Assembly: GCA_964036045.1 (NCBI GenBank)
Contig: OZ038382.1
Location: 109,948,578 to 110,012,577 of the forward strand
DNA from: Eutreptiella sp. 'Long Island Sound 2002'
Lineage: Eukaryota > Euglenozoa > Euglenophyceae > Eutreptiales > Eutreptiaceae
Length of the DNA: 64,000 nucleotides
Direction of reading: 5' to 3'
In this document: in pieces, positions 10,860-20,661 of the stretch
How the letters are laid out: every line of letters starts with the position of its first letter
How positions within the stretch are numbered: the stretch's first letter is position 1
Position numbers and translations under genes: made by a program
Notes under the pieces: model-generated
Database searches by the model: none
Seen by the model: the letters and a program-made list of their open reading frames with translations, nothing else
Told to the model about the DNA's origin: nothing

Positions 10860-11186
10860 TGAGGGTAAATTCGTGCGAAATTCGTACGAATTTCGTACGA
10901 AAGTCGTGCGAATTTCACATTCTCGTGAATATGTGAATCTAGCGTGAATTTGTGCGTGAATTTGGGTGCGTGAATTTCACATTCACGCGAATCTTACCAA
11001 ATGTGTTGAACCATGCGGGGACTTCAAAACTGTAAATTGCACATATTTGTTGGATCTTACTTTGGGCGAAGGTAGCACGAGAAAAGCACACCATAGCACG
11101 AAGTTACGAGCAAAACACAGCAACATTGGGTGAAATTCACGGTACCGTGAATCTCGGATTCAAACGGCCGGTTCACGAAGGGTACA
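10860..11186. repeat. Right terminal and subterminal region of A
   Basis: Palindromes such as TTCGTACGAATTTCG at 10867-10920, then AT-rich sequence and the hairpin TTCACGGTACCGTGAA, ending in the right TIR. It is nearly identical to 37035-37341, the right end of D. Confidence 0.85.
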
Positions 11187-14133
11187 TGTGTGCCCTCGGC
11201 CACCAACGTAACTCTCCTTGCGCTCGTTCACCCATGCAGCGAACACCTTCATGACGGACTCCAGAACCTCATCTCCTCCAACGCCTTGCAGCCCCCGCAC
11301 CATACCACACGCTCCGCCCATCTTCCTCATGGTACATCTGGTACGACCAAGATCGGTGCAACCCTTTTCCAACGCCAAACATGTACTTGGCTCGCTTCTT
11401 GCCCTGCAGACCCTTCACTCGCACCGGAAACGTGCACACCACCTTCATGCCGCTCGTTGTCGCCACATTGAGCTCCAGAACCTTGTACCACGGCGTTTGA
11501 CCAAATTGGAACATGAGCTCGGCCACGGCCCCCGGCTTCGCTGCTGCACTCGTTGGCCAAGTCACCACCTCGCGGGCCTGCCACGCGACCGACACGCTGT
11601 CCACCACAGATACTGCAATGTCCCCTCGCGCCTGCGGCTCGGCCACCGACTCGTCCCGCTGTACCAGTTGCGGCCAAACATCCACTGTAGCCAGAAAGAG
11701 GGCGAAATGTAGGTGAAACGGGTGATACGATACCTGCTGGAACCCCTGCTGGAACCCCTTTCTGCGCTGGAACCCCTTTCTGCGCTGGAACCCCGCTGGA
11801 ACCCCCCTTCGAGCGCTCAAACCCCTTCCAACGGACCCTTCCAGCGGACCCTTCCAGCGCCGGAACCCCTTCCAGCACCTTTTTGGCACCCTTCCGGCGG
11901 ACGGTTCCAGCGCTGGAACCCCTTCTAGTGACCCTTCCAGCGACCTTCCAGCACCCCCCGCCCCCCGAGGCCTGTTTTGCCTAAAGCCTTAGCCCCACCA
12001 CGTTGCAGGCTCATACCTGGAAAGGGCACCAGTACTCCTTCGGGCGCTCAGGGTTGGCCACCGGAATCCCCGATTGGACCAGGACAAACGTGTCAACGAC
12101 GCGCGGGTCGGTGCCGGCAACATCCCATCGAAGTACTTGGGCGACCGGGGGGTCCGACGTGTCCTCCACCACTGCCATCCCACCCACGTGGCCTTCGCGC
12201 ACCACCATGAGGCTGCCCGGCTGCGTGGCGATGACAGGGAACTTGCTTGGGGTCGGGGCCGCCAACTCCTCCTCCTCGTGGACAAAGGGGCCAAGGGGGC
12301 AATCTTCGGGGGCGCAGGGCTGGGCCTCGGCGTCGATCACCGGCCCGGCAGAAATCTTTGCCGCCAGTGGCCCTGGGCGATGGGTGGTGTACAGCACCGT
12401 CTGGTCCAAGGGCATCATCACCGGAGCGGCAAACCCGCACAGATCCTCCTCCACGATCTTCTGTGTCGCCAGGTCCTCATCGACTTCCTCTGCTCCCTCG
12501 ACTGACATCGCCACTGCCTCCACAGAAGGTCCACGGGCGACCTCCACAGCAAGTCCAGGGGCGGCCTCCACAGCAGGTCCAGGGGCGGCCTCCACAGCAG
12601 GATCCCCAGAATCCCGCTGACAGTCCTCACACAGTTGCCCGACATGTAGAGCACAAAGGGGACGTTCGTCACAGGCGAAACACTTCGCTGGCGGGTCGGC
12701 CTTCACCACGCGGTTGCACTGCGTTGCTGTACAGTGCACTACCTTCGGGGACGACGGCGACGGTTGTTGCGCGGGGGCTTCAGTCCAGGGTGGCGGGATG
12801 ATCGGCACAGTGGTCTCGTAGTCGACGCGGCGTGTGGCAATGGCGGCAAAGGCAATGATACGGGTTGATCCAGGCGGCGCATCTGTCGGGACAACCCCAC
12901 CACGGTGAATGACGTAACTGCTCAGGATCCACAGGTCGCCCGCCAGCACACTCATCAAGACCTCCTGCCACGGATAGGGAACACCGGAGCCAGAACCCTA
13001 CACGAACATGTTCTCGCGTCCGTCCATGGGGCAGTCCAGATTCACCGGCATGGAGCAGGAGAAGGCGTGCTCCAACCCGACAGTTTGCAACTCCAACGGC
13101 AGATCCCGATGCCATAGTTGTGGCTGATCCGACGTTGCCCGGACGTACCCAACCTTCACCAAGAATAGATTCGGGTACTTCGTAGAGAGGCCTTGCAGAA
13201 CTCTTTGTGCCCAAAGTACAACGTGAGGAAGCGGAAGACCTTCTTGACCCCCATTGCCTGTCGGAATCACCGCGTACACCGCAGCCCTGTCGCCTGGATC
13301 GGGTGGCCGGTTTAGGCTTGGCCATGCCACGTTGAAGATGCCGCCCCACCTCTGACCCACGTTGTCCGCCTGGATCTTCATGTTCGCCAGCATGTCACCA
13401 TCCCTTGCCAGGAACTCCTCCTTGAACACGTGCCCCGTCCGACCCAACTGCGAGAGCTCCACGTTCGCTTCCCGGAAGATGTCCACCTGCTTCACCGGTT
13501 CGCTTGTCCCAATGAGCGGCAAGGCGTGGCACATGGGGAGGGGCAAGACCGCGTCCTCGCTCTCCATCAGCACCGGCGTAGTCAACCCCACGAGCTCCGG
13601 CTTCCAACGGTAGGGGGAGTGGCTGGTGAGGGAGTAGTTGGGCAGGGCCAAGGCGGGCTTGCTGTCCACCACGTACCGCAGGGTGTCGAGGTGGGGGTGC
13701 TTGAAGGGGTACTTGTCCTTCCCGGCCTTCTTGGTGGTGGGCTTGTGGGCGGCGAAGAGGAGTGTGGTGCCCTCCGTCCCCACATGACGCCGTTGCGTCT
13801 TGTTGACGGTGGGGTTCGCCGTCCCGTTGCAGGCTCATCCACGTCGTCGGCATGCAGCCGGCCGGACCTGCAGGATCGGCACATCGGGGTTGTCCTCCAA
13901 GACCCCCTGCAGCCAGTCGGTGAGGGCGCAAGGCGGCTTGTCGGCGGCGAGGAGGGGGCGGGTGAGGCGGGTGCGGGCAATGGTGGTGCCCGAGGGGATG
14001 GCCACCTTGGTGTCGGGGTGGGCGGCGAGGTCGGTGCAGCCCAACCCATCAGGGCCAGCATAGCCCCAAGTGCCCGCGGCAGCCCGGGCAGCCTTGGCCC
14101 AGTCGACCAAGGGGGCCAACAAAGGCATCTGGG
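11187..14133 (-). pseudogene. ORF1 of transposon B, 5' part: 2OG-Fe(II) dioxygenase-like with Cys-rich domain
   Basis: One frame runs 14133-12017 except for in-frame TGA at 13835 and TAG at 12998. The catalytic core is visible: QLWHRDLPLE (HxD; about 13100-13120), then SSYVIHRGG (second histidine; about 12900) and GSTRIIAF (2-oxoglutarate-type arginine). This layout fits the 2OG-Fe(II) dioxygenase fold, and of the three copies here this one keeps all the expected metal and co-substrate residues. A cysteine-rich stretch follows (CTATQCNRV...CFACDERPLCALH...CEDC; about 12745-12620). After an intron at 11734-12016 it has WYKVLELNV/FPVRVKG/GKGLHRSW, matching a block in A. The frame meets transposon A at VGGRGHT. 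A TET/JBP-type role on modified cytosine or thymine is inference. Confidence 0.6.
11734..12016 (-). other. Intron of B ORF1 filled with GGAACCCC repeats
   Basis: The minus-strand donor is TTCCAG|GTATGAGC. The acceptor is best read as CCAGCAG|GTATCG at 11733/11734; an alternative CTACAG lies at 11684/11685. The body is a tandem of CTGGAACCCCTTTCTGCG and CCTTCCAGCG units (11735-11960). Confidence 0.65.
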
Positions 14134-14340
14134 CTGAAATGCAAAGCAACAATGGTGAAACAAAGGTGCTGAAACCCCTGCTGGAACCCCTTGCTGGAAC
14201 CCCTTTCTGCGCTGGAACCCTTTGCTGGAACCTTGCTGGAACCCCCTTCCTGCGCTACAACCCCTGCTGCAACCCCTGCTGGAACCCCCTTTATGCGCTG
14301 GAACCCCTGCTGGAACCCACCTTTGTGCGCTTTTGGTCAT
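14134..14340. repeat. GGAACCCC cluster at the right subterminal region of B, probable first intron or 5' UTR
   Basis: Starts at a good 3' splice site on the minus strand (TTGCATTTCAG|CCCAG). About ten CTGGAACCCC units follow. The donor or transcription start further right is not visible. Confidence 0.6.
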
Positions 14341-14446
14341 TTTTGGGAATTCGGCGGACACTTATAGGAACTCCTACAGTGACTCTTAGGCATTGTAAAC
14401 GCGTGCACATCGTGGTTCTAGTGGTACCCAAAAGGGGGGGGGTTTC

Positions 14447-14472
14447 TGCGCACACCTTCTAGCGACGCACCC
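14447..14472 (-). repeat. Right TIR of transposon B
   Basis: Reverse complement of the left TIR (702-727) over 26 bp, followed outward by CAAATGACG. Confidence 0.85.
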
Positions 14473-14479
14473 AAATGAC

Positions 14480-14765
14480 GAAAGCAGGTTCACACCCCGT
14501 CGCTGTCCCTGGCGCCTCATGCTCTGCCTTTCATTGTTTCGCTTTGATGCACTAAAATAACAATAGATCATGGACACATTGGATCACATGCTGCTTCAAG
14601 TACGCAAACTATGATAAAAACAAAGCTGCCGTTCGGAGGCAGTGGCAAACAAAAAGGGAAAGCCCACCCATTGACCTGTGTGGGGGCGACAGGCATCTCA
14701 AGGTTGCGACCAGGGGCAGCTCTCTGAGTTGCCTTGCCATGTGCCCGGTCAGATAATTGCACATA
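14480..14765. other. Spacer right of transposon B
   Basis: No exon is firmly supported. A minus-strand donor (GCCAG|GTATGTGC at about 14766) suggests that the gene to the right continues into this segment after an intron. Confidence 0.35.
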
Positions 14766-15236
14766 CCTGGCGGCGGCTTAAGGACCCAGGCAGACCACAC
14801 CTACCCTGCTTTCCCTCACGAATCCAGGCATGGAGCAGGTGGAGGGGGAACACTCGTTGTAACCGGTACTTGTCCCAACACCGCAAAAACTGCGGCTTCC
14901 ACCAGCCCACCGGATAGCCTTTCAGGATCAGGTTAGTAATTAAATCGTCAGTCGACCACGCATAGTAGATACTTGTTGTGAAAAGTCCTGGGAGTTGTGA
15001 TCGCCACACATACCGCGCATTGGGGGACGTAGGATAAATCCACTTCAGGTGTTCTCCACGGATGGCCTCCTCGAATGTGCGGGAGGTGCCTTTCCGGAGG
15101 AGGGAGAGGAGGCGCCCCTGGAGGGGACAAGAAATCGCGCCCTCCCCCCACACCACAACGGAATCGTGGACTTCCCACTTCAGCGCAATGCCGTAAGTGC
15201 TGCGCAGAAGGGCAGCAACACAGAAACGCACAGTGG
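14766..15236 (-). CDS. Exon of an unrecognised mobile-element protein
   Basis: An open stretch of about 155 residues ending at the donor GCCAG|GTATGTGC. It contains YPTSPNARYVWRSQLPG; the next gene contains MTSPNARLFTEHDL, so the two may be related repeats or parts of one protein. It also has WWKPQFLRCWDKYR and HLLHAWIREG. No family is recognised. The unit has its own repeat type (GGGGTCAATT), as the transposons here do. Confidence 0.45.
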
Positions 15237-15294
15237 GCAGAATATCCCCAGGAATATTCGCAAAAAATATATACAGGTTGTCTTGGTACCTACC

Positions 15295-15390
15295 ACCACC
15301 ACCCCCCTAATTGACCCCCCCCCCGGAAGGCCCAAACCCCCAGGGGGGTCAATTAGGGGGGGGGGGTCAATTGGGGGGGGGGGTCAAATC
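15295..15390. repeat. GGGGTCAATTAGGGGG repeats (copy 1)
   Basis: Alternating CCCCCCTAATTGACCCCCC and GGGGGGTCAATTAGGGGG blocks form long inverted repeats around an AATT core. A second group lies at 15788-15832. Positions between exons suggest intronic or intergenic repeats. Confidence 0.75.
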
Positions 15391-15493
15391 CTCACCCCGG
15401 CCGCTGGCCCTACATGGGGCCTGGACCCCAATGGGCGAGCCACGTACAATAGTGCAGAACACCGGTTTCAATTAATTGCGGTACAAATAGGTC

Positions 15494-16380
15494 CTAGCAG
15501 AAAGGACATTTGCTAGTGGAAGTGTGAGACATGCAACCGGGATGCAGCCACACTTTGCAACTACTACATTGCTCGGCAGAGGGACGCAACAAGCGGTCAC
15601 ATTTCAAACAAATGAGAGGTCGTGGCTCCGCCTCTCGCTCCTCTTCATTGGGTTCCATTTCATTTGGTGTTTCCTCATTCCCTTCCTCTTCATCATTTTC
15701 AGGTAGCACGGCCCGTGGGCCAAAGGCGAGAATGCCCTGTCTCATAGCAAAACCCTATGTGGCAGAGGGGAGTTGGGAAATCCCAAGGGGGTCAATTAGG
15801 GGGGGGGGGGTTAGTTAGGGGGGGGGGTGCTACTTAGCAGGAGAAAGGAAAGATTTTCATCATCGGATGACGAAGCATCCACCGGTGCGTCCCACGGCGG
15901 GGGATGCAGGATTTCGCCAACCACCCCGGAAACCGGGTTGTAACACTTGAGAAAATCACCCACCCTCCCTCGCTGTAGTGCTGGGGTATGGCGCACAATA
16001 GTACACAGACGCCCACACGGGGCGCCGTCCCAGGGGGCGGTATTTGCTAACAGGACCACGTGGGAGTCAATCTGAATGGTGCCCAGAAGATGGTCTACAG
16101 GAGCCCACAAGCCCCGAAAGCCCCGTTCATTCAAGTCGTGCTCAGTGAAAAGCCGCGCATTGGGGGATGTCATGAGCAACCCGTGGTGTAGCATAGACGA
16201 GGCCACAGAAGGGGCCATAGTCCGGTCGCAGGGCCCTGTGAGAACCACTTGAGCCAGGGGCCGCGCGGGGAGGTAGGGGGGGCAAAGCTCGCTCCAAGCA
16301 GGGGGGGGGGGGTTATCAACAACCGACTGCCATGCCAGGCCCTCAACAAGGAATATTGAAGTTTTTCGGACGTGGAACAA
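15494..16380 (-). CDS. Unrecognised protein ending in a Cys/His zinc-binding domain (two exons)
   Basis: The first part (16380-15833) contains LTGPCDRTMAPS, TSPNARLFTEHDL and GRLCTIVRHTP. A short repeat-filled gap, probably an intron, follows at about 15788-15832. The second part (15745-15494) is acidic and ends with CLKCDRLL...CSSCKVWLHPGCM...CPFC, a C2-C2-HC-C2 pattern like PHD or RING-type fingers, then a TAG stop. The protein is likely nuclear and part of a mobile unit; its function is unknown. Confidence 0.45.
15788..15832. repeat. GGGGTCAATTAGGGGG repeats (copy 2)
   Basis: Same family as 15295-15390; lies between two coding segments, so probably an intron. Confidence 0.6.
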
Positions 16381-16421
16381 TGCAAAAGGTCAATTGTTTG
16401 CCCGTTGAAGCCCCGTTGGCC

Positions 16422-16690
16422 CTAAGTTATAAGCGTTGGGGGCTTTGCAATTTTATGAAAAGTGGCAATTTGGAGTTCATGCTTCCATTTGTCGGAGGTG
16501 GTTCTCCGACATACCGAACGAACCGTTTGGCTCGTTTGAAGGCTAGCGTAGTTCGGAAAGCCCCCTCTCTCTTGGACAACCTGAAGACATATCCTAAAAG
16601 GATATGAGGACCTGTCATAGGCGAGCTTGCACCCCTTTTCCGTGAAAATCAGGCTTTTAGTCATCAATAAATTTTGGCTAAAGTCGGACA
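16422..16690 (-). CDS. N-terminal exon of an unrecognised repeat-family protein
   Basis: Similar to the fragment at 1-360: IFTEKGCKLAYDRSSYPFRIC against VFVRNELATACDRSCSPFRTC, with shared nucleotide blocks. It lies upstream of the zinc-finger gene at 15494-16380 and may be its first exon. Confidence 0.35.
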
Positions 16691-16790
16691 TGCTGAACTC
16701 AGAACATGGCGTATTCAAACTGTGCCGGGCACGTTGCAAAACTTCTGAAACTTTCGGCATTTCCATGCTTGGGCAGGAGGAGCATTGCAA

Positions 16791-17044
16791 TCCTTCCCAA
16801 GCCTAGTCACATAGCTAATGGCATCAATTGGGTTATGCTTTATTTTCTTGTCTTTTTTTTATTGTCCTTGTTGTTGTTTGTGTAAGATGGGTGAACTATT
16901 GTTGCTGGATACGTTTTTCTGCTGTACTTTTTTTTCAATCCTCGATCGCAAAGAGGTAAAAGGAGACGTTGTGGGTAGCTATAGTAGCATGTATTGATGT
17001 TCTTTGTGCGGCAAAATATTGTTGTTGTGATAATAGAATGTGAT
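16791..17044. other. AT-rich spacer
   Basis: T-rich sequence with runs of T and TTGTTG; no exon, repeat or RNA gene seen. Confidence 0.5.
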
Positions 17045-17289
17045 TGTAACTACGAAGCCAAAAGACATTCGCCAACTTGCTTCGGAATGCAGCCAAATCA
17101 TGGCGGGTGTCTATTATGTTGTTACACTGGCTACCTAGGGATTTTCCCTCGTTTTTGGTGTAAATAGAAACTTTTTAGCCTGAAGAACCCCGGGTTTCAT
17201 GCCCCTCTCCTGCTGAAAACACTCCTACACGGTAAAAAAGTCCCAAAGTTGGCTTCCCGGGCCTGGGCTCGCGCAAATTCACAAGTTGG

Positions 17290-17340
17290 CGCGCCAAGTC
17301 GCAAGTTGGCGCGCCAAGTCCGGACTTGGCGCGCGCCAAA
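17290..17340. repeat. TTGGCGCGCC palindromes, left side of C'
   Basis: Three units of TTGGCGCGCCAAGT or GGCGCGCGCC, identical in layout to 41440-41550. Confidence 0.85.
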
Positions 17341-17480
17341 TGTCCCCCGACCGATCCAACCATCAACTTGCACACTATTGTTGTCACTGGAAATTCCGTC
17401 CCTCACCTACCCTTGCACACTTGGCACGAAGAAAGCATTGTTCCACCTTTTTTCGAGGAATGTGCAAAAGAATGTGTAAA

Positions 17481-18227
17481 TCAATGTGCAAGAGATGTGC
17501 TTCCCGATGTAGTATACATTGTGGAGGGGGCGTTGGTGCTGTGGAGGGTGGGGTGGGTGATGTCGGGGATGTGGGTGCGCAGGCGACGGTTGGTGGAGAA
17601 CTCTGTGGGACCTACTGCATCCCACGCCTGCACCTTCACCGTCTGGTACCGCACGACGGCGTCAGTGGCCGTGCGGTGCGTCCAGCCACTTTTTTTGACT
17701 GGATCCACCCACAGCCAGTGCTCCTCGGGGTCGAGACCCTTAGGCGGCTTCTCCTGCAGCTCGAGAACGTTGACGAACTCTTTTGACGCTGCAGCAGTGC
17801 ACAGCTTCAGGGTCTTGTTGAGGCCCCCAAGGGTATCTTGAGAAAGCTTCAACTCGACCGCGAGCGTCGTGGGGTACCGCCCCATCACGGCACAGCAGAA
17901 CCTGCTAAGAACCCCCCTGGTCAGGGCGAAGTTGACGCGGGTGGCGTCAATTCGCAAGACCAAGTAGGGATTGCCCGGCTGGTCCCACTTGCCGAAGAGG
18001 GCGGCCTCCAGGGGTTCGCGGAGGGGGGGGAGCCTGGGGAAGGATTCGGCATCCGGGGGGGTGAGGGTGTAGGGGATGAGAAAATAGCCCGCGGGGAAGT
18101 GCTCGGAGCCGACGTTGGCGATGTGGGCGTCAAGCACCGCCTGCACCTCGGGGTTGGCGGGGGCAGACGTGGGGTCAGTGACTGTCACCTTCTTCCCCTT
18201 GCCCTTCTTGGTTTGCTTTGCAGGCAT
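17481..18227 (-). CDS. N-terminal part of C-family ORF1
   Basis: A 248-residue frame starting MPAKQTKKGKGKKVTV with a lysine-rich N-terminus. Near the end it has HIPDITHPTLHST, which matches HIPDVTHPTFYST in the N-terminal section of A ORF1. This links C' to the dioxygenase-carrying transposons even though no metal-binding motif remains. Later residues (TMYTTSGSTSLAH) look like readthrough into the terminal repeat, so the protein is truncated by the internal deletion. Confidence 0.55.
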   Translation of the reverse strand: MPAKQTKKGKGKKVTVTDPTSAPANPEVQAVLDAHIANVGSEHFPAGYFLIPYTLTPPDAESFPRLPPLREPLEAALFGKWDQPGNPYLVLRIDATRVNFALTRGVLSRFCCAVMGRYPTTLAVELKLSQDTLGGLNKTLKLCTAAASKEFVNVLELQEKPPKGLDPEEHWLWVDPVKKSGWTHRTATDAVVRYQTVKVQAWDAVGPTEFSTNRRLRTHIPDITHPTLHSTNAPSTMYTTSGSTSLAH

Positions 18228-18309
18228 AATAAAGTGATGAGATGCCTAGAAGGCAAAGAAAATGCATGAAGGGTGTAAATGAAACACGGGGTGCAAACGA
18301 ACAGGAAGA

Positions 18310-18420
18310 ATGGGGCAGTTGGCGCGCGCCAAAACCGGACTTGGCGCGCGCCAACTCAAGAGTTGGCGCGCCAAATTGGCGCGCCAACTTTGCAGTTGGC
18401 GCGCCAACTTTGACTTGGCT
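18310..18420. repeat. TTGGCGCGCGCCAA palindromes, right side of C'
   Basis: Six units within about 110 bp, just upstream of the ORF1 start on the minus strand, where a promoter would lie. Confidence 0.85.
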
Positions 18421-18640
18421 TCCAAAAAGGTGGCTTCGACCCAAAAAACCCACATATTGCAACATATCAACAAAGCAACGCAAGGCATCCGCTGTAAAAT
18501 ATAGATAGTTTCTCACGTTTCATGCACAAGGCATAGCAACAACACAGTGCACAAGTACAAGCAGGTTGAATGCTCTCGACATGGAGTTGACCAGGAGTTG
18601 GCGAATGTACAGTATCTGGGGTTGGCTTCGTAGTTACAAT

Positions 18641-19194
18641 GTGCAGTGAAATTCATTCATGCTGCAAAGTGTCATTTGATAGCATCAGGTACACCCCATG
18701 AACGAGACTCATGAATTGAGTATCCGTTTCCGTCGATTGTGGTGATTAGGTACCGTCAAACAATAGGACGTAGGTCTATTAAATGGTGTTAGCGGTTTAG
18801 AAAATGAAACAAGGTGGACAGTGAAGCAGCAACTGACATGGAAGCATTGAGGTGAGATCGACAGCATCCCTAGACCCCGCCTCCATTCCATCCCATATGC
18901 GGGTGTGGACCACATGCAACCACGAACAATTTCCCCTATGACAAACGAGTGTATGTAAAGGAGCAACATAAAACATAGGTAGGGCACTTGTGCACATAGT
19001 GCAGCTGCATGTGTCGAAGCATATTCGTGATGAAAAACACTGGCAGTGGCAAATGACATCAGCAAGGGAGAGACTTTCACTGTTAACAGTGAAACACAGT
19101 TTTATATATACTGCACTCCGAGGTGCCACGTGGAAACAACAGACCAAATGTGTGACCCTGTTGGTGAAATTGAGATTGTACAAGAAACGCTACA
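18641..19194. other. Spacer without supported genes
   Basis: Short open frames only. No motif, repeat or RNA gene recognised. Confidence 0.45.
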
Positions 19195-19283
19195 TAATAG
19201 CAATGCTATCATGATAGCGTTTCTTTATATCCGCTATCTGAGTCTCACAATTTCTCAATGAAGAAACGCTGTCACCGACCTTG
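19195..19283. repeat. GAAAYGCTATC / TTTATATCCGCTA inverted repeat, left member
   Basis: Contains the palindrome GCTATCATGATAGC and a block (19224-19283) matching 27280-27338 in inverted orientation with about 90% identity by eye. It probably marks the end of a short mobile unit that hosts transposon E. Confidence 0.65.
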
Positions 19284-19336
19284 GATGGCAAAACCCACAT
19301 GCATAACAGGGTGGCATCAAGAGGGGTCAACAATTC

Positions 19337-19575
19337 AAATGAGCTGCGAAACGTCACTTTGTTGAGTATGGTACCCCGGCGGAAATGGCTACCATTGTGA
19401 TTCCCCTGAATCAACATCATGCAGAAAAAGGAACATTTACGGCATCATGGCGCAGCTTTCACAAATCCATGAACCATGCCGAGAAAGTCGAGCCAACTTG
19501 GCACACCGAAGGTGGTAGGTTGCTCTGCAAGCAGCTGATGATGACATGAATCACATGACACCGGTTTAAGAGCTA
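19337..19575. repeat. Internally deleted copy of the reverse-transcriptase unit
   Basis: 19337-19510 matches 27336-27500, including GAGCTGCGAAACGTCACTTT. It is followed directly by a match to 30672-30705 (GGTTGCTCTGCAAGCAGC, ACATGACACCGGTTTTA), so the 3.2 kb holding the RT gene is missing. Confidence 0.7.
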
Positions 19576-19912
19576 TAGTGTCACGTTTTCGGGGAATCGG
19601 CTCATCACACATATGGCATACACCAGGTTCATCCTTTGCCTTACATGGGGCTACCTTGGCACCTTGGCACCTATGAAGGGCCTGGGCATGTCCTTGATTG
19701 TTGGACGCACCCTCCTCCCTAGGTGGGGCTGCAAAAGCCGCTTCACGGTACGCATTGTGGCCTTCTTTCTGCAAGTGAAGTAAACACATCCCCCCTTTCA
19801 GACAATTGGGTGGGAGGAAACTCTTCATAATCATCCTCCTCATCATGCAAAGATGAATCCACTGAAATATTCAACACATCAGCTGAGTGTGAGCTTAGCA
19901 AATCTTCATCAA
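19445..19912 (-). pseudogene. Unit-G protein, 3' part: acidic motif and zinc-binding pairs, split by transposon E
   Basis: Contains DEEDDYEEFPPTQLSER, then a CxxC...CxxC region (CHMCDEPIP, CDSCHHQ). A second copy lies at 40431-40700 and a third trace at 31460-31500 (EEEYASFPLTQLSERE). The 5' part is at 26872-26990 on the other side of E. Function unknown. Confidence 0.5.
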
Positions 19913-20400
19913 ACTTAGGCCACGCAAACTGCCCACCTTCACGGAAGCATAGGTGGCAGACCAGCATCTTCGTCTGGTGCTGGTGCCAGCACCAGATGGG
20001 GGGGTTTGTGGGCTCATTTTGATGGTGTCTTATTGTAGGCACAAAAACAGGGCCTTTTTGGGGGGTCTCAAACACGTTTCTTTCATTTTCATCTATTGAA
20101 CCCAGTTCCCATTTCCTGGATTGAAGGTGTGATATCGGAGGATAAGCACATGTAGGGCTTATTGGACCATGTAAATAGGAAGCTGTAAAATCACGCTGTT
20201 CTGGACCCCCCCTCAACTGTGGACACGAACAAGCACGCTGACACAATGTCTCTATTTCCACATTGGGAACTTCGAATCGTATGCTTTGTAATACACTAGT
20301 AGTATCATATGCACATACACAACCATACATAGGAGTCACCGCTGCGAAGTATATGCAAAATTCACCTGTACATTGTTGTACCTGAAAGACAGGGCTGTTT
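19913..20400 (-). CDS. Last exon(s) of transposon E gene 2, Cys-rich
   Basis: Open on the minus strand with several cysteine pairs (CTGEFC, CVCAYD, CQRACSCPQ, CHLCFREGG). It starts near an acceptor-like CAG at about 20395 and runs into the TIR. It may belong to gene 2 upstream or be a separate small gene. Confidence 0.35.
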
Positions 20401-20661
20401 ACATGAAAATCCAGCTGAGCAGCTGGGGCCAGCACCAACACCTGGAAAAATGACAATGAAGACAAGCAATTGGGCAAAGAGTAGCTGGTGTCAGCACTTC
20501 CTCAGGAAAACAAAGAAATAGTAGGTGCAAACCAAGCAGAGGTATTGTGAGTGCTGTGTAACAACAAAACCAACGGACAAGTGCATGACTGTGCAAGACG
20601 AAAACTGACAGCGCTGTAGTGCAAAGCACTGGACCAGTCTTTATGGGATCAAGAAACATGA

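Larger units (their letters stand above)
4212..11186. mobile_element. DNA transposon A (TTCGTACGAA family), two genes
   Basis: The ends are inverted repeats, TGTACCCTTCGTGAACGGCC at left and its complement at right (one extra C). TG flanks both sides, read as a 2-bp target duplication. Removing the element and one duplicate restores the reading frame of B ORF1. A related element, D, ends in the same sequence and obeys the same rule, so the borders are well supported. On the minus strand A carries ORF1 (10808-7022, dioxygenase-like) and ORF2 (6500-4662, transposase-like). TTCGTACGAA-type palindromes lie near both ends, between the genes and in the ORF1 intron. Length is 6975 bp. Confidence 0.85.
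700..14474. mobile_element. DNA transposon B (GGAACCCC-repeat family), interrupted by transposon A
   Basis: The two ends are inverted copies: GGGTGCGTCGCTAGAAGGTG begins at 702 and its reverse complement ends at 14472, with 26 bp identical. An AT dinucleotide lies outside each end (698-699 and 14475-14476) and could be a 2-bp target duplication if the element is 700-14474; this is tentative. Without the nested 7-kb element A, B is about 6.8 kb. On the minus strand it carries ORF1 (dioxygenase-like plus lysine-rich and coiled-coil tail; 14133 down to 11187, resuming at 4211 down to 3596) and then ORF2 (transposase-like; about 2797-910). Clusters of GGAACCCC/CTTTCTGCGC repeats lie in introns and near both ends. 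Frameshifts and in-frame stops indicate a dead copy. Confidence 0.75.
17045..18638. mobile_element. C' : short non-autonomous element of the C family
   Basis: It begins TGTAACTACGAAGCCA and ends with the reverse complement; AT flanks both ends as a 2-bp target duplication. The first about 430 bp are closely similar to 41190-41640, the left end of element C. Both ends carry TTGGCGCGCGCCAA palindromes. It keeps only the N-terminal part of ORF1 (17481-18227); the rest of ORF1 and the transposase are deleted. Length 1594 bp. Confidence 0.8.

Noticed and set aside
10860-11000. Regularly spaced palindromes as a possible CRISPR array
   Set aside because: Spacers are short and irregular, the repeats are perfect palindromes tied to transposon families, and the DNA is eukaryotic.
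12003-12801. Plus-strand frames over B ORF1
   Set aside because: Shadow frames of the minus-strand gene with dioxygenase and Cys-rich motifs.
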